A stretch of DNA of 64,000 bases from Alkalimarinus sediminis (GTDB lineage: Bacteria > Pseudomonadota > Gammaproteobacteria > Pseudomonadales > Oleiphilaceae): assembly GCF_026427595.1 (NCBI RefSeq), contig NZ_CP101527.1, forward strand, positions 1 to 64,000, read 5' to 3'. Below are positions 11,291-20,639 of the stretch, piece after piece. Positions within the stretch are counted from its first letter, which is position 1; every line of letters begins with the position of its first letter. The notes below the pieces were generated by a model. The model saw nothing but the letters and a program-made list of their open reading frames with translations, was not told the origin of the DNA and did not search any database. Position numbers and translations under genes: made by a program.

Positions 11291-12004
11291 ATGAAGGGAA
11301 CTGTAAGACAGAAAAAAATAACGCTAATGGCTTCTCTATTATTAAGCTCCGCGGCTTTCCAGATCGAAAACGCCTTTGCTGCCCCGATATTAGATCAGAG
11401 TTTTGATGCTTCAGGAGGCGGATTTTCTCAGGCTGTATATAGTGGGCAGAGTCTTGCGCAAACATTTACAGTCGGAATAGATGGGTACCTCGATACTGTT
11501 GGCTTAATGTTGAATAGACAATCCGGCACTACCTCTGGTGACTTTACGCTCAATGTTTTTTCAACCACAGCAGGCGCGCCTGATGAGTCGGGCACTCTAT
11601 TCTTTAGCCAGACCTATTCTGTTTTTGACTTGCCTGGTACAGGACCGTTTCTTCATAGCTTTACTGATTTCGATACCTCTAGCGCGAATATTGCTGTCTC
11701 TGCGGGTGATATTCTTGCTATTTCTGTAACTCATCAGGGGGGTAATGACAATTGGCTAACGTGGGATGCAGGCTCAGGCGGCTATTCTGAAGGCGCTGGC
11801 TTCAATCGTAACGGTTTAACGAACAACCTTTGGGCAAGTGACATCCAAAATGAAGTTGATAGAGGGTTTAGAACGTTTGTCGATACTACTCGTGTAGTGG
11901 CTGTTTCAGAGGTGCCAGAGCCAAACGCTCTGTCATTGTTTGGACTATCGTTGGTTGGTCTTTATTGCTATAGACGTAGGAATCGCTCTACAGTGAAAGG
12001 GTAA
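11291..12004 (+). CDS. Exported PEP-CTERM sorting domain protein
   Basis: 237 residues. An N-terminal signal peptide (basic start, hydrophobic core about 11-22, likely cleavage near AFAAP) is followed by a Gly/Ser/Thr-rich beta-type domain with few charges. The C-terminus is a classical PEP-CTERM sorting signal: VPEP at 208-211, a hydrophobic helix, then YRRRNR. Such proteins are cut and anchored or released by an exosortase/archaeosortase-type enzyme, usually with exopolysaccharide production. No exosortase gene is in the window. The gene is alone, convergent with the betaine ABC operon. The mature domain's function is not recognised. Confidence 0.85.
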   Translation: MKGTVRQKKITLMASLLLSSAAFQIENAFAAPILDQSFDASGGGFSQAVYSGQSLAQTFTVGIDGYLDTVGLMLNRQSGTTSGDFTLNVFSTTAGAPDESGTLFFSQTYSVFDLPGTGPFLHSFTDFDTSSANIAVSAGDILAISVTHQGGNDNWLTWDAGSGGYSEGAGFNRNGLTNNLWASDIQNEVDRGFRTFVDTTRVVAVSEVPEPNALSLFGLSLVGLYCYRRRNRSTVKG

Positions 12005-12017
12005 TAAACTCAAAGTT

Positions 12018-12058
12018 TCAGCAGGTGTCATAAGGGTACAACGTATGACACCTGCTGA
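12018..12058. terminator. Hairpin between convergent genes
   Basis: A perfect 15-bp stem (TCAGCAGGTGTCATA at 12018-12032, complement at 12044-12058) with an 11-base loop lies between the PEP-CTERM gene and the 3' end of proV. No strong T-run follows on either side, so it may be a bidirectional terminator or an mRNA 3'-stabilising hairpin. Confidence 0.65.
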
Positions 12059-12071
12059 TTAACGATCTTAT

Positions 12072-13286
12072 CTATACTAAAGTTTCAGTATCATCTTCAT
12101 TTCTTTCTCTGTCACCTAGTACATCAGCAAGGTTTCTGCGTGATAATTCACCTTTTAGATTACCGTCTTTATCGATCACCGGTAGAGAGTACTCTGCTTC
12201 AAGTGTCTCGGGTATAACGGTTTCGAGTATGGCTTCTTCAGGAATTGCGGTTAACTCTTCCAGGAACTCTTCTCCCAATTTTTGGTCGATGTTGTCACTA
12301 TAGGCCTCTTCTAAAGTTTCTTGTGTTACGACACCTTGGTATCCATCGTCATTAACGTAGTAGCCATAATCACCCTTGAGCACTTTCATCTGCTCTAAGG
12401 CCTCGCCAATGGTATCGGCTGTTATTCGTCTTGAAGGTGGTTTCATGACGTTTTCTACCGTTAGCGCTCTGGCACGATTAACATCTTTTACAAATGCTTC
12501 TACATAGTCATTTGCAGGGTTAAGAAGAATTTCATCGGGGGTGCCTTGTTGAACCATTTCACCATCTTTCAATATGGCAATACGGTCGCCTATCCTGAGT
12601 GCTTCATCTAGGTCGTGAGTAATAAAGATAATAGTTTTATGCAGCTTCTCTTGCAGTTCTATTAGCTGATCTTGCATTTCGCTACGAATTAAAGGGTCTA
12701 GTGCTGAGAAGGCTTCGTCCATTAGCAAAATTTCAGCATTGGTGCAGAGTGCTCGCGCTAAACCGACCCGTTGTTGTTGGCCTCCTGAGAGCTGTGCAGG
12801 ATACTGGGCTTCGTAACCGGCTAATCCAACGGTCTCAAGCCACTCGTTAGCCTTAGCCACTCTCTCGCGCTTATTAACGCCTTGAATAGACAGACCGTAA
12901 CTCACATTCTCTAAAACGGTTCGATGTGGCATTAGACCAAAGCGTTGAAACACCATCGACATTTTGTGTCGCCGGAACTTTTCAAGCTCTTTGGGTGATA
13001 ACTTCATGACATCAATATCTTCAAACTTTATGATGCCTTCAGTAGGGTCAATAAGGCGATTAAAGTGTCGTATAAGTGTTGATTTACCAGAGCCTGAAAG
13101 CCCCATAATGACGAATATTTCGCCTTTGTTGATGGTCATGTTGATATCTTTGAGACCCAGGGTATGACCTGTTTCGGCCAATATTTGATCTTTAGATTTT
13201 CCTTCATGAACCATTGGCATAACTGATTCGGGATGTTTACCAAATACTTTATATAAGCCTTCTATTTGAATAAGTGGTTTAGGCAT
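12072..13286 (-). CDS. proV: Glycine betaine/proline ABC transporter, ATP-binding protein
   Basis: ATPase of an osmoprotectant importer. The frame is open further upstream, but MPKPLIQIEGLYKVFG at 13286 matches family starts and gives 404 aa. It has Walker A GLSGSGKST, signature LSGGQQQRVGLARAL and Walker B ILLMDEAFSALDP, then a C-terminal regulatory part (from about 280) resembling paired CBS domains, known in ProV/OpuAA to sense ionic strength. It overlaps proW by 8 bases and is the last gene of the proX-proW-proV-type operon. Confidence 0.93.
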   Translation of the reverse strand: MPKPLIQIEGLYKVFGKHPESVMPMVHEGKSKDQILAETGHTLGLKDINMTINKGEIFVIMGLSGSGKSTLIRHFNRLIDPTEGIIKFEDIDVMKLSPKELEKFRRHKMSMVFQRFGLMPHRTVLENVSYGLSIQGVNKRERVAKANEWLETVGLAGYEAQYPAQLSGGQQQRVGLARALCTNAEILLMDEAFSALDPLIRSEMQDQLIELQEKLHKTIIFITHDLDEALRIGDRIAILKDGEMVQQGTPDEILLNPANDYVEAFVKDVNRARALTVENVMKPPSRRITADTIGEALEQMKVLKGDYGYYVNDDGYQGVVTQETLEEAYSDNIDQKLGEEFLEELTAIPEEAILETVIPETLEAEYSLPVIDKDGNLKGELSRRNLADVLGDRERNEDDTETLV

Positions 13287-14178
13287 TTTGCATACCTTCC
13301 ATATGTCGTTGTGAGCGCTTGGCATAGGCTTGTGATACACGATCGAAAATGATGGCTAAGGCGACGATGGCTAAACCATTAAAAAGACCTAATGTGAAGT
13401 ACTGGTTTGTGATCGATTTAAGTACTGGCTGCCCTAGCCCTTTAACACCGATCATCGATGCAATTACGACCATTGAGAGCGCCATCATAATAGTTTGGTT
13501 GATACCGGCCATAATAGTTGGCATTGCTAAAGGGAGTTGAACGCCAAATAGACGTTGAGTAGTGTTGGCCCCATAGGCCGTGGCGGCTTCTAGCACTTCT
13601 TTATCCACTAAGCGGATGCCTAGGTTTGTTAAGCGAATAACGGGTGGAATAGCATAGATAATGACGGCAATGACCCCCGGGATTTTTCCGATTCCTAAAA
13701 GCATTACTACGGGTATTAGATAGACAAATGCCGGCATGGTCTGCATTACATCGAGCATCGGAGTAATAAGGCTTTGAGCTCTATCTGATCTGGCCATTAA
13801 GATACCAATCGGAATACCAAGCGCGATAGCCATTAGTGTGCAGACTGTGATGATACTCATGGTTCGCATGGTGTTTTCCCACATGCCGAAATAACCAATG
13901 GCGAGAAATGAAATAACAACTCCCAGACAGAGCTTCCAAGACCGGCATGCCATATAGACAATGGCAGTGACAATAATGATCACCAACCACCATGGGGTGG
14001 CGATTAGAAGTTTTTCAAACCAAACCAGAAAAGATAGTAATGGGTCAAAAAATGATTCGATTGACTCGCCATACTCCCTTGAAAAATCACGGTATGCTGA
14101 ATCTAATGATTTACGAATGCTTGTTAAATCTGCCCTATCCATCTGCGGAAATTTTGTTAACCATGACGACTCAGCCAT
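13279..14178 (-). CDS. proW: Glycine betaine/proline ABC transporter, permease
   Basis: 299-residue inner-membrane subunit. A hydrophilic N-terminal segment (about 1-55) is followed by several transmembrane helices and the EAA loop (DKEVLEAATAYGANTTQRLFGVQLP) that contacts the ATPase. The conserved MVVIASMIGVKGLGQPV segment of ProW/OpuAB is clear. It lies between proX and proV; a hairpin sits in the 98-base gap after proX. Confidence 0.93.
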   Translation of the reverse strand: MAESSWLTKFPQMDRADLTSIRKSLDSAYRDFSREYGESIESFFDPLLSFLVWFEKLLIATPWWLVIIIVTAIVYMACRSWKLCLGVVISFLAIGYFGMWENTMRTMSIITVCTLMAIALGIPIGILMARSDRAQSLITPMLDVMQTMPAFVYLIPVVMLLGIGKIPGVIAVIIYAIPPVIRLTNLGIRLVDKEVLEAATAYGANTTQRLFGVQLPLAMPTIMAGINQTIMMALSMVVIASMIGVKGLGQPVLKSITNQYFTLGLFNGLAIVALAIIFDRVSQAYAKRSQRHMEGMQNA

Positions 14179-14238
14179 GCATTGGACCCTCTTATATTTG
14201 TTTCAACGAATAGCGTGTAACAGACAACATAAATCCAA

Positions 14239-14265
14239 AACCTCAACCCACTATGAGCTGAGGTT
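14239..14265 (-). terminator. Hairpin in the proX-proW gap (possible attenuator)
   Basis: On the minus strand AACCTCA and TGAGGTT form a 7-bp stem with a 13-base loop, followed by TTTTGGATTT. Located directly after the proX stop, it could lower expression of proW-proV relative to the abundant binding protein, or protect the proX mRNA end. Confidence 0.5.
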
Positions 14266-14276
14266 GTTTTATTCGC

Positions 14277-15275
14277 TTATAGGTTGGCAAGTGCCTTGCT
14301 AATTTTCTCGGCTACTTCTTTAGATACCCAAGGCTTCCAACTCTCTGGATATTCCGTTAGAAAATGCTCCATAGCGACATCTCCATCTGCTTGGTTGTCT
14401 TCCATCCACGCCAGTAGTTCATTCATTTGGGAGTTCTTGAATGATCGTTTGGTCAGATAGTCGTATGCTTCAGGGGATTTGCTAGCGAAGGCCTCTGTGG
14501 TCACCGTTTGAACCAACGATGGTGGGTACATGGTGACTTTTGGCTCTAAGCAATCTTCTTTCGACGTGCAACGGATAAATTCTTCTTTGTTAACACCTGA
14601 ACCAAAGTCGACTTTTACCATTTTGTATTTGCCTAGCACTGCTGTTGGTGCCCAATAATATCCGAACCAGGCTTCTTCACGGGCATAGGCTTTAGCGATT
14701 GAGCCTGATAAACCTGCACCTGAACCTGGATCAATAAGGTCAAATCCCGCGTCAGATAGTTTTAGTGCCTTAAATAGGTTGCCTGATGAGATCTGACAGT
14801 TCCAACCGGCTGGGCAGCCATAAAATGCTGACTTTTCTGGGTCTTCAGGGTGTTTAAACAATGCTGCATTTTTAACAACACCTTCAATGGTTGCCATCGT
14901 TGGGTCTTTATCTACCATATACTGCGGTACCCAGAAGCCTTCTTCACCACCATCTGATAGCGAGTTACCTGCAAAGCGTAGTCGTTTTTCTTCTACGCCT
15001 TTATCAAGAGCCTTTCTCATCGCATTGCTCCACATTTCTGGTGCAATATCGGGCTCGCCTTTTTCGATCATAGAAGTGCCTGTGGGCATTGTATCGCCTG
15101 GGACTAACTCAGCGTCACAGCCGTATCCTTTCTCTAATATAAACTGGTCAATATTGGCGATTAAACTTGCGGAGCTCCAATTCATATCGGCAATAGTGAC
15201 TTTTCCGCAGCTACCGTCTGCTTGAGCAAAGGTGCTAGCAACTGCCAGTGGCAATGCTATAAAAATAGACTTCAT
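14277..15275 (-). CDS. proX: Glycine betaine/proline ABC transporter, substrate-binding protein
   Basis: 332-residue periplasmic binding protein with a cleavable signal peptide (MKSIFIALPLAVASTFAQA). The mature part matches the OpuAC/ProX family: VTIADMNWSSASLIANIDQFIL at its start and several conserved Trp/Tyr (PEMWSNAM, WFGYYWAPTAVLGKY) able to form an aromatic cage around quaternary ammonium groups. First gene of the operon. A TATAAT-like -10 on the minus strand (15309-15304) lies about 30 bases upstream of the start, but I see no good -35. Confidence 0.92.
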   Translation of the reverse strand: MKSIFIALPLAVASTFAQADGSCGKVTIADMNWSSASLIANIDQFILEKGYGCDAELVPGDTMPTGTSMIEKGEPDIAPEMWSNAMRKALDKGVEEKRLRFAGNSLSDGGEEGFWVPQYMVDKDPTMATIEGVVKNAALFKHPEDPEKSAFYGCPAGWNCQISSGNLFKALKLSDAGFDLIDPGSGAGLSGSIAKAYAREEAWFGYYWAPTAVLGKYKMVKVDFGSGVNKEEFIRCTSKEDCLEPKVTMYPPSLVQTVTTEAFASKSPEAYDYLTKRSFKNSQMNELLAWMEDNQADGDVAMEHFLTEYPESWKPWVSKEVAEKISKALANL

Positions 15276-15677
15276 AAAATTTCCTGTAGATAGTGTATTG
15301 ATTATTATAAGTTACACGGATAATGATTCGATATCTAATAATTAGAGATCAAAACACATTATGATGATAATTATAGGCCATCTTAAGAAACTGTGGATAA
15401 ATAAGTTAGGCTACACATCCCATTAAACCAATAGCTTAATGGCTTATTACTCTATGTTTGATGTGAACATTTGTTATTAAAAATTATTTACAGTCAAAAT
15501 AAAAAACCTAAATATTAGGCTGGTTGGTGGGGCGATTAACGTTAATACTATCGGTTATGGTGTTAAAAATGGTTTGAGTAGAGAAAGTTAAAAGATTTTG
15601 GCAGAGGAAGTATTGTTGCGGGAGTGTTGTTGCAGAAGTAACAGAGGAGGCTATATGAAGCCTCCTAATGCAAACAT
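15276..15677. other. Intergenic region upstream of proX
   Basis: 402 bases, AT-rich, without a supportable gene. It carries the proX leader (ribosome site AGGAAA just upstream of the ATG) and a possible minus-strand -10. A lone perfect DnaA box occurs at 15392-15400. Near its end is a hairpin (AGGAGGCT 15645-15652, AGCCTCCT 15659-15666) that could end the transcript of the upstream acyltransferase gene. Confidence 0.6.
15645..15666 (-). terminator. Hairpin after acyltransferase gene
   Basis: Perfect 8-bp GC-rich stem with a 6-base loop, 11 bases beyond the stop codon of the lipid A acyltransferase-like gene on the minus strand. The following T-content is weak (CTGTTACTTC), so termination may be inefficient or Rho-assisted. 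Confidence 0.5.
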
Positions 15678-16592
15678 TTAATAGATAGGGTCATCACCTT
15701 CTTGACGTGTTTTAAAACGCTTGTGGAGCCATAGGTACTGATCTGGGTAACGTCTTATGGCGGCCTCGAGGTAACTGTTCCACTGCTGTGCATCTTTCGC
15801 ATCATCTTGACCAAAGTCTTCCATAATGGGTGAAAATGCAATTTCGTATTGGCCGTTAGGGTGGCGGAATTGGCTAACTTGAATAACAGTAGCGCCAGAT
15901 TCGCGTGCAATCCAGCTTGGAGCGCTAATACAACCGGTCCTAACACCAAAAAAATCCACAAACTCGGCTGTATTTCTACCAAAGTCCTGATCGGCTGCGT
16001 ACCAGACGCTGCCGCCGCCTTTAATGAATTGGATCATCCCTTTCAGGTGTCTTTTAGAAAACCCTCTTATACCGTAGTGACGACGTCGCCCTTTTTCAAT
16101 CATTCGGTCAACAACCGGGTTATCATTAGGGCGATACATGTAACCTGGCTTGTTTAGCTGAGACGCAAATAATGGTAGGGCTAAATCAAAGATACTGAAG
16201 TGACCACCTAACATGAGGATGCCTTTGCCGCGCCTCTGAGCTTCTAGTAGGTGCTCGTGGCCGGTAATAATAAGATTATCAACATAAGGGGTTACATCTC
16301 TCCACCAAGCATGGGTGGTCTCCATAAAACCTTTAGTGCAGGCGACAAAGGTATCTTCAACTAGCTTTGCTTGCTCCTCCTGACTAAGTTCTGGAAAACA
16401 GACCTCAATATTTCTCTTGGTAACTTTGGCTCGACCTTTTAACTTTTTATGAAGTAGTCGACCTAGTTTCTCACCAAAGGATTGTTTGGCGCTCATAGGT
16501 AGCAGGGATATGCAGTACAAGATAAAAACCACAAGCCATGTTGGCCAAAGAGCAGGGTGCCAGACGGGGCGGAATTTATTTTTTTTGGCCAT
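15678..16592 (-). CDS. LpxL/HtrB-family lipid A biosynthesis acyltransferase
   Basis: 304-residue inner-membrane-associated acyltransferase that would transfer a secondary acyl chain onto Kdo2-lipid A precursors. It has an N-terminal hydrophobic anchor (about 17-33), RNIEVCFPELS, the catalytic HX4D motif in GGHFSIFDLAL, and the later YAADQDFG and YLWLHKRFKTR motifs of LpxL/LpxM. Which acyl chain and position it serves cannot be told. A second, divergent family member lies at 20640-21596. Confidence 0.88.
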   Translation of the reverse strand: MAKKNKFRPVWHPALWPTWLVVFILYCISLLPMSAKQSFGEKLGRLLHKKLKGRAKVTKRNIEVCFPELSQEEQAKLVEDTFVACTKGFMETTHAWWRDVTPYVDNLIITGHEHLLEAQRRGKGILMLGGHFSIFDLALPLFASQLNKPGYMYRPNDNPVVDRMIEKGRRRHYGIRGFSKRHLKGMIQFIKGGGSVWYAADQDFGRNTAEFVDFFGVRTGCISAPSWIARESGATVIQVSQFRHPNGQYEIAFSPIMEDFGQDDAKDAQQWNSYLEAAIRRYPDQYLWLHKRFKTRQEGDDPIY

Positions 16593-16629
16593 GGGGTATT
16601 TTCCTGAGAGAAACTCTTTAAAAAAGTTC

Positions 16630-16746
16630 TGTCATTCCCGCGCAGGCGGGAATCCATTTAGATGATAACTTAAGGTCTTATGGATCCTCGCTCACCTCAG
16701 TGTGCTCTCTCATGCTGCGCAATTCACCTTGTGCGCGAGGATGACA
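16630..16746. repeat. Dispersed-repeat-like element with dRS3-type inverted end
   Basis: The segment begins TGTCATTCCCGCG and ends GCGAGGATGACA, imperfect inverted ends 117 bp apart. The left end contains ATTCCC-N8-GGGAAT (16634-16653), the pattern of the dRS3 repeats in Neisseria and of similar intergenic repeats in many proteobacteria. It fills the gap between the acyltransferase gene and glyS. No coding capacity. Confidence 0.55.
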
Positions 16747-16760
16747 ATCTACTCAAACGC

Positions 16761-18833
16761 TTATGAAGACAAAAGTGATATATCTGCTGCACTTAAAAAT
16801 AGCGAGCGTAGCTGATTTAATAACGCTAATCGGTTATTTTTCACTGCTTCATCATCTGCCATTACCATAACATCGTCAAAGAACCGGTCAATGCTAGGTC
16901 TTAATGATGCTAAAGACTGCAATGCTTCGCTGTAGTTACCCGCTGCGAACAGTGGATTAACGGCTTCGGCTTGTTCTGCAATGGCTTTGGCGAGCTCTTT
17001 CTCGGCATCAAGTTCTAGTAGGTCATTGTTTAATGTGATTGCTAAATCGTTTGCATGAACTTTGCTGAGAATATTGGATACTCGCTTATTAGCAGCAGCC
17101 AATGCTTGAGCTTCTGGCAGTTGTCGGAACTGATTAACAGCCTTAATACGCTGATCAAAATCTAGCGGTCGTGTCGGTCTACGAGCATGAACGGCAAGGA
17201 ATACTTCAGCAGGGATACCCTCTTCTTCATACCACGCACGGAAACGGTCCAGCATGTAATCTATCACTGTATCTTTCAGATTCTCTGCGGGTAACTCATT
17301 ATGTTGCTCAATTGACCACTCGATGCAGTCAGCAAGGTCGAGGTTAAGGCCTTTCTCGACGATGATGCGCAAGATACCCAATGATGACCTTCTAAGTGCA
17401 AAAGGATCTTTAGTCCCAGTAGGTGGTTGGTTGATACCGAATATGCCAACTAAAGAATCGAGCTTGTCGGCAATCGCTACCGCGCACCCGGTTTTGCTAG
17501 AAGGCAGTTGATCACCAGCAAAACGAGGCATATATTGCTCATTAAGCGCGATAGCCACTTCTTCTGGCTCACCGTCATACTGGGCATAATACATACCCAT
17601 AATGCCCTGAAGGTCTGTAAACTCGAGTACCATTTCAGATACTAAGTCAGACTTCAATAACAAACCTGCTCTTTTAGCGAGTTGCTCGTCGCCTTCGATA
17701 CCTGCTGCAATTTTGCCGGCCAAGCCAGAAGTTCTTTGTACCTTGTCGTAAATAGAGCCTAGCTGCTTCTGGAACACAATCGGTTTAAGTAACTCAACGC
17801 GAGACTCAAGGCTCTGCTTCTTATCGGTTTCAAAGAAAAACGCAGCATCAGCCAGGCGAGGTCTAATGACCCTTTCATTACCTGAAATTACCTGAGCCGG
17901 GTCTTTACTCTCGATATTACTGAGGGTAATAAAGTTAGGTAGCATCTTGCCGTTTGCGTCAACTACATGAAAGTACTTTTGGTGCTCTTTCATGGATGAG
18001 ATCAGCGCTTCAGCGGGGACTTCAAGAAAACGCTCTTCAAAACGACCAATGAGCGGCACTGGCCATTCGTTGAGTGCAGTTACTTCGTCGAGAAGGTCTT
18101 CGTCAATAACCGCTTGACCATCTACGGTCTTGGCTATTGCGGTAACGCCTGTGCGTACTTTGTCCCGTCGTGCTTCGAAGCTTGCAATGACGTAGCCTTT
18201 CTCCATTAGTGTATTTTCATACTCTGAAGGCGTATTGATGGTGAGTGTCTCATTACAGTGGAAACGGTGACCGCGGGTTTGGTTACCTGCTTTATGGCCT
18301 AAAATTTCACAGTCAATAACAGATGAACCGGATAGCATTATGATCCACTGAACCGGACGAACAAACTCAACTCGTCTCGCGCCCCAACGCATGCGCTTAG
18401 GGATAGGTAGTTGTGCCAAGGATTTAGTAACAATCTCTGGCAGTAGCTCGACAGTCTTTTGGCCGGCTTGAACTGAACGGTAAACCAACCATGCACCTTT
18501 GTCAGTCTCCATTGTTTCTAGTTGATCCACAGAAGCACCACAAGAGCGTGCAAACCCTTCGAGTGCTCGAGTTGGATTGCCTTCAGCATCAAATGCAGCT
18601 TTAGCGGCTGGGCCTCGTTTTTCAACGTTGGTATCAGGCTGAGTGTCGCTCAGCTGATTAACACGAACCGCTAAACGGCGAGGTGCAGCAAACAGCTCAA
18701 TCGAGGCGAACTCAAGGTTTGCGCTTTTTAGCCCTTGTTCGATGCCGTCTGAAAAAGCAGTAGAAAGTTTTTTGAGGGCCTTCGGTGGTAGCTCTTCGGT
18801 ACCAATTTCGACCAGAAAATCTTGTGCAGACAT
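16761..18833 (-). CDS. glyS: Glycine--tRNA ligase beta subunit
   Basis: Beta subunit (690 aa) of the heterotetrameric bacterial glycyl-tRNA synthetase; it carries tRNA-binding and HD-like domains and a C-terminal anticodon-binding region. The start [20 protein letters not shown] is diagnostic. The ATG overlaps the glyQ stop by one base (TAATG), giving tight coupling for equal subunit synthesis. Confidence 0.97.
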   Translation of the reverse strand: MSAQDFLVEIGTEELPPKALKKLSTAFSDGIEQGLKSANLEFASIELFAAPRRLAVRVNQLSDTQPDTNVEKRGPAAKAAFDAEGNPTRALEGFARSCGASVDQLETMETDKGAWLVYRSVQAGQKTVELLPEIVTKSLAQLPIPKRMRWGARRVEFVRPVQWIIMLSGSSVIDCEILGHKAGNQTRGHRFHCNETLTINTPSEYENTLMEKGYVIASFEARRDKVRTGVTAIAKTVDGQAVIDEDLLDEVTALNEWPVPLIGRFEERFLEVPAEALISSMKEHQKYFHVVDANGKMLPNFITLSNIESKDPAQVISGNERVIRPRLADAAFFFETDKKQSLESRVELLKPIVFQKQLGSIYDKVQRTSGLAGKIAAGIEGDEQLAKRAGLLLKSDLVSEMVLEFTDLQGIMGMYYAQYDGEPEEVAIALNEQYMPRFAGDQLPSSKTGCAVAIADKLDSLVGIFGINQPPTGTKDPFALRRSSLGILRIIVEKGLNLDLADCIEWSIEQHNELPAENLKDTVIDYMLDRFRAWYEEEGIPAEVFLAVHARRPTRPLDFDQRIKAVNQFRQLPEAQALAAANKRVSNILSKVHANDLAITLNNDLLELDAEKELAKAIAEQAEAVNPLFAAGNYSEALQSLASLRPSIDRFFDDVMVMADDEAVKNNRLALLNQLRSLFLSAADISLLSS

Positions 18834-19789
18834 TACTTGCTCTCCCCTTCTTTCAGACTGGCTAATACTTCATTTCTTAATGCTTCTGGTGCCAGAGGGA
18901 AGCCCAACTCTTGACGACGATCGAAGTATGATTGCGCAACGGCTCTAGACAGGCTGCGTACGCGAAGAATAAAACGCTGTCTTTCGGTAACCGAAATAGC
19001 ATGCCGTGCATCTAGCATGTTGAATGTATGAGAAGCTTTAAGTACCAACTCATAAGCGGGTAAAGGGAGACCTTCACCGATTAAGCGCTGGCTCTCTTTT
19101 TCATAGTTGTCGAAGTTGGCAAATAGTGATTCAACATCTGCTTGCTCAAAGTTGTAGGTCGACATCTCAACTTCGTTCTGGTGAAACACATCACCATACG
19201 TAACAATGCCTTCCGGACCTTTAGCCCAAACCAGGTCATAAACACTATCGACCCCTTGTAGATACATGGCAATTCGTTCAAGACCGTAGGTAATTTCACC
19301 GGTGACCGGGAAACACTCAAGCCCGCCCACTTGTTGGAAGTAGGTAAACTGGGTAACTTCCATGCCATTTAACCAGACCTCCCAGCCTAGTCCCCAAGCG
19401 CCTAAAGTAGGTGACTCCCAGTTATCTTCTACAAAGCGAATGTCATGAACCAACGGGTCAATGCCCAACATTTTAAGTGAGTCTAGATATAGCTCCTGAA
19501 TATTGTCAGGAGAAGGTTTTAGAACAACCTGAAACTGGTAGTAGTGCTGAAGTCTGTTAGGGTTTTCACCGTAGCGACCATCGGTAGGGCGACGACTGGG
19601 CTGCACGTATGCGGCGTTCCAGGTCTCAGGGCCTATAGCGCGTAAGAAGGTTGCAGGATGGAAGGTGCCGGCACCTACTTCCATATCTAATGGCTGAAGA
19701 ACTACACAGCCCTGCTCTGCCCAATATTGTTGGAGAGCGATAATTAGGCCCTGAAAAGTACTTGCATCGGGTTTGGTTTGACTAGTCAC
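18833..19789 (-). CDS. glyQ: Glycine--tRNA ligase alpha subunit
   Basis: Catalytic class II subunit (318 aa) that forms glycyl-adenylate and charges tRNA-Gly. Conserved segments include [52 protein letters not shown] and the [20 protein letters not shown] region. The usual glyQ-glyS order is kept, both on the minus strand. Confidence 0.98.
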   Translation of the reverse strand: MTSQTKPDASTFQGLIIALQQYWAEQGCVVLQPLDMEVGAGTFHPATFLRAIGPETWNAAYVQPSRRPTDGRYGENPNRLQHYYQFQVVLKPSPDNIQELYLDSLKMLGIDPLVHDIRFVEDNWESPTLGAWGLGWEVWLNGMEVTQFTYFQQVGGLECFPVTGEITYGLERIAMYLQGVDSVYDLVWAKGPEGIVTYGDVFHQNEVEMSTYNFEQADVESLFANFDNYEKESQRLIGEGLPLPAYELVLKASHTFNMLDARHAISVTERQRFILRVRSLSRAVAQSYFDRRQELGFPLAPEALRNEVLASLKEGESK

Positions 19790-20008
19790 GAAAAGTTCAC
19801 CAGTTCGGTTATTGTATGAATTCTATTATTGCCCAAGCGATAGTGAAGGCGTGGACGGTTTAATATAAAGTTTAAAACCTGCCATTATAGCCCGCTGTAG
19901 GGTTTTTATGCACGTCCTTAGAAAGAGAATTGAGCCAACAATGTGACCTTATTCTTAGGGGTTGTTGGCTTTTGTGAGAGTTTATATCACGATTGTGTGA
20001 ATCGACCT

Positions 20009-20449
20009 TTAGCGGCTAATATATTTCAGAATCTCAACCACCTGCTGTGGCGTTTCTGTAACAGCCATGGCAGCGCCGTCTATCTCTTTTAGAGGGTGAG
20101 TGAGTGCAGGGTCGTGCATTACGATCAGTGGGATACCCAGTCCAATCGCGATGCCTGCATCAAAAGCTGCATTCCACTGTTTGTATTTCTCGCCAAATCT
20201 AACCACGACCACGTCGGAACGTTGAATAAGGGTGTTGGTTCGAATGGCATTGATTTTGGCGGCTTTATGATCTTTCCAGAAAGGTTTCTCCTCTTCACCT
20301 AAGATTTTAACGCCGACTTCGTCACTAGACTCATGATGTGTAACCGGGCTATAGATGGTGATATCCAGGCCAGACTCTTTTATGCCTGATTCGATCTGTT
20401 CGCGCCAATCGCTATGAATTTCGCCAGATAGATAGATGCTGTAATCCAT
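20009..20449 (-). CDS. YtoQ family protein (nucleoside 2-deoxyribosyltransferase-like fold)
   Basis: 146 residues starting MDYSIYLSGEIHSDWREQI, with the conserved NAIRTNTLIQRSDVVVVRFGEKYKQWNAAFDAG block and IPLIVMHDP. This matches the YtoQ family, related in fold to nucleoside 2-deoxyribosyltransferases, but no enzymatic activity is firmly known. It stands alone with about 190-220 bases on both sides; a 9-bp hairpin (19933-19970) lies between it and glyQ. Confidence 0.8.
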   Translation of the reverse strand: MDYSIYLSGEIHSDWREQIESGIKESGLDITIYSPVTHHESSDEVGVKILGEEEKPFWKDHKAAKINAIRTNTLIQRSDVVVVRFGEKYKQWNAAFDAGIAIGLGIPLIVMHDPALTHPLKEIDGAAMAVTETPQQVVEILKYISR

Positions 20450-20639
20450 GGTGTTTTCCCTTGTAAAAGCTTATTAATACAGATGCAGCATATTCTACCT
20501 GATATTGCAGCAGAATTAGACGTTGTTGCTGATACAATTCATTACTGTGCATGTGATGGTTAGTCTATTTTTCTAAAAGCACGGTTTTATGGGATACAAA
20601 TTCATCAATGATTCGCGTTCAATTATCAGCTTTTTTTAA

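Noticed and set aside
15392-15400. Perfect DnaA box (TGTGGATAA) upstream of proX
   Set aside because: A single 9-mer is expected about every 130 kb by chance on two strands; it is isolated and 13 kb from the origin cluster.
19933-19970. 9-bp hairpin followed by TTTTG on the plus strand
   Set aside because: Both neighbouring genes are on the minus strand, where no T-run follows the stem; not convincing as a terminator.
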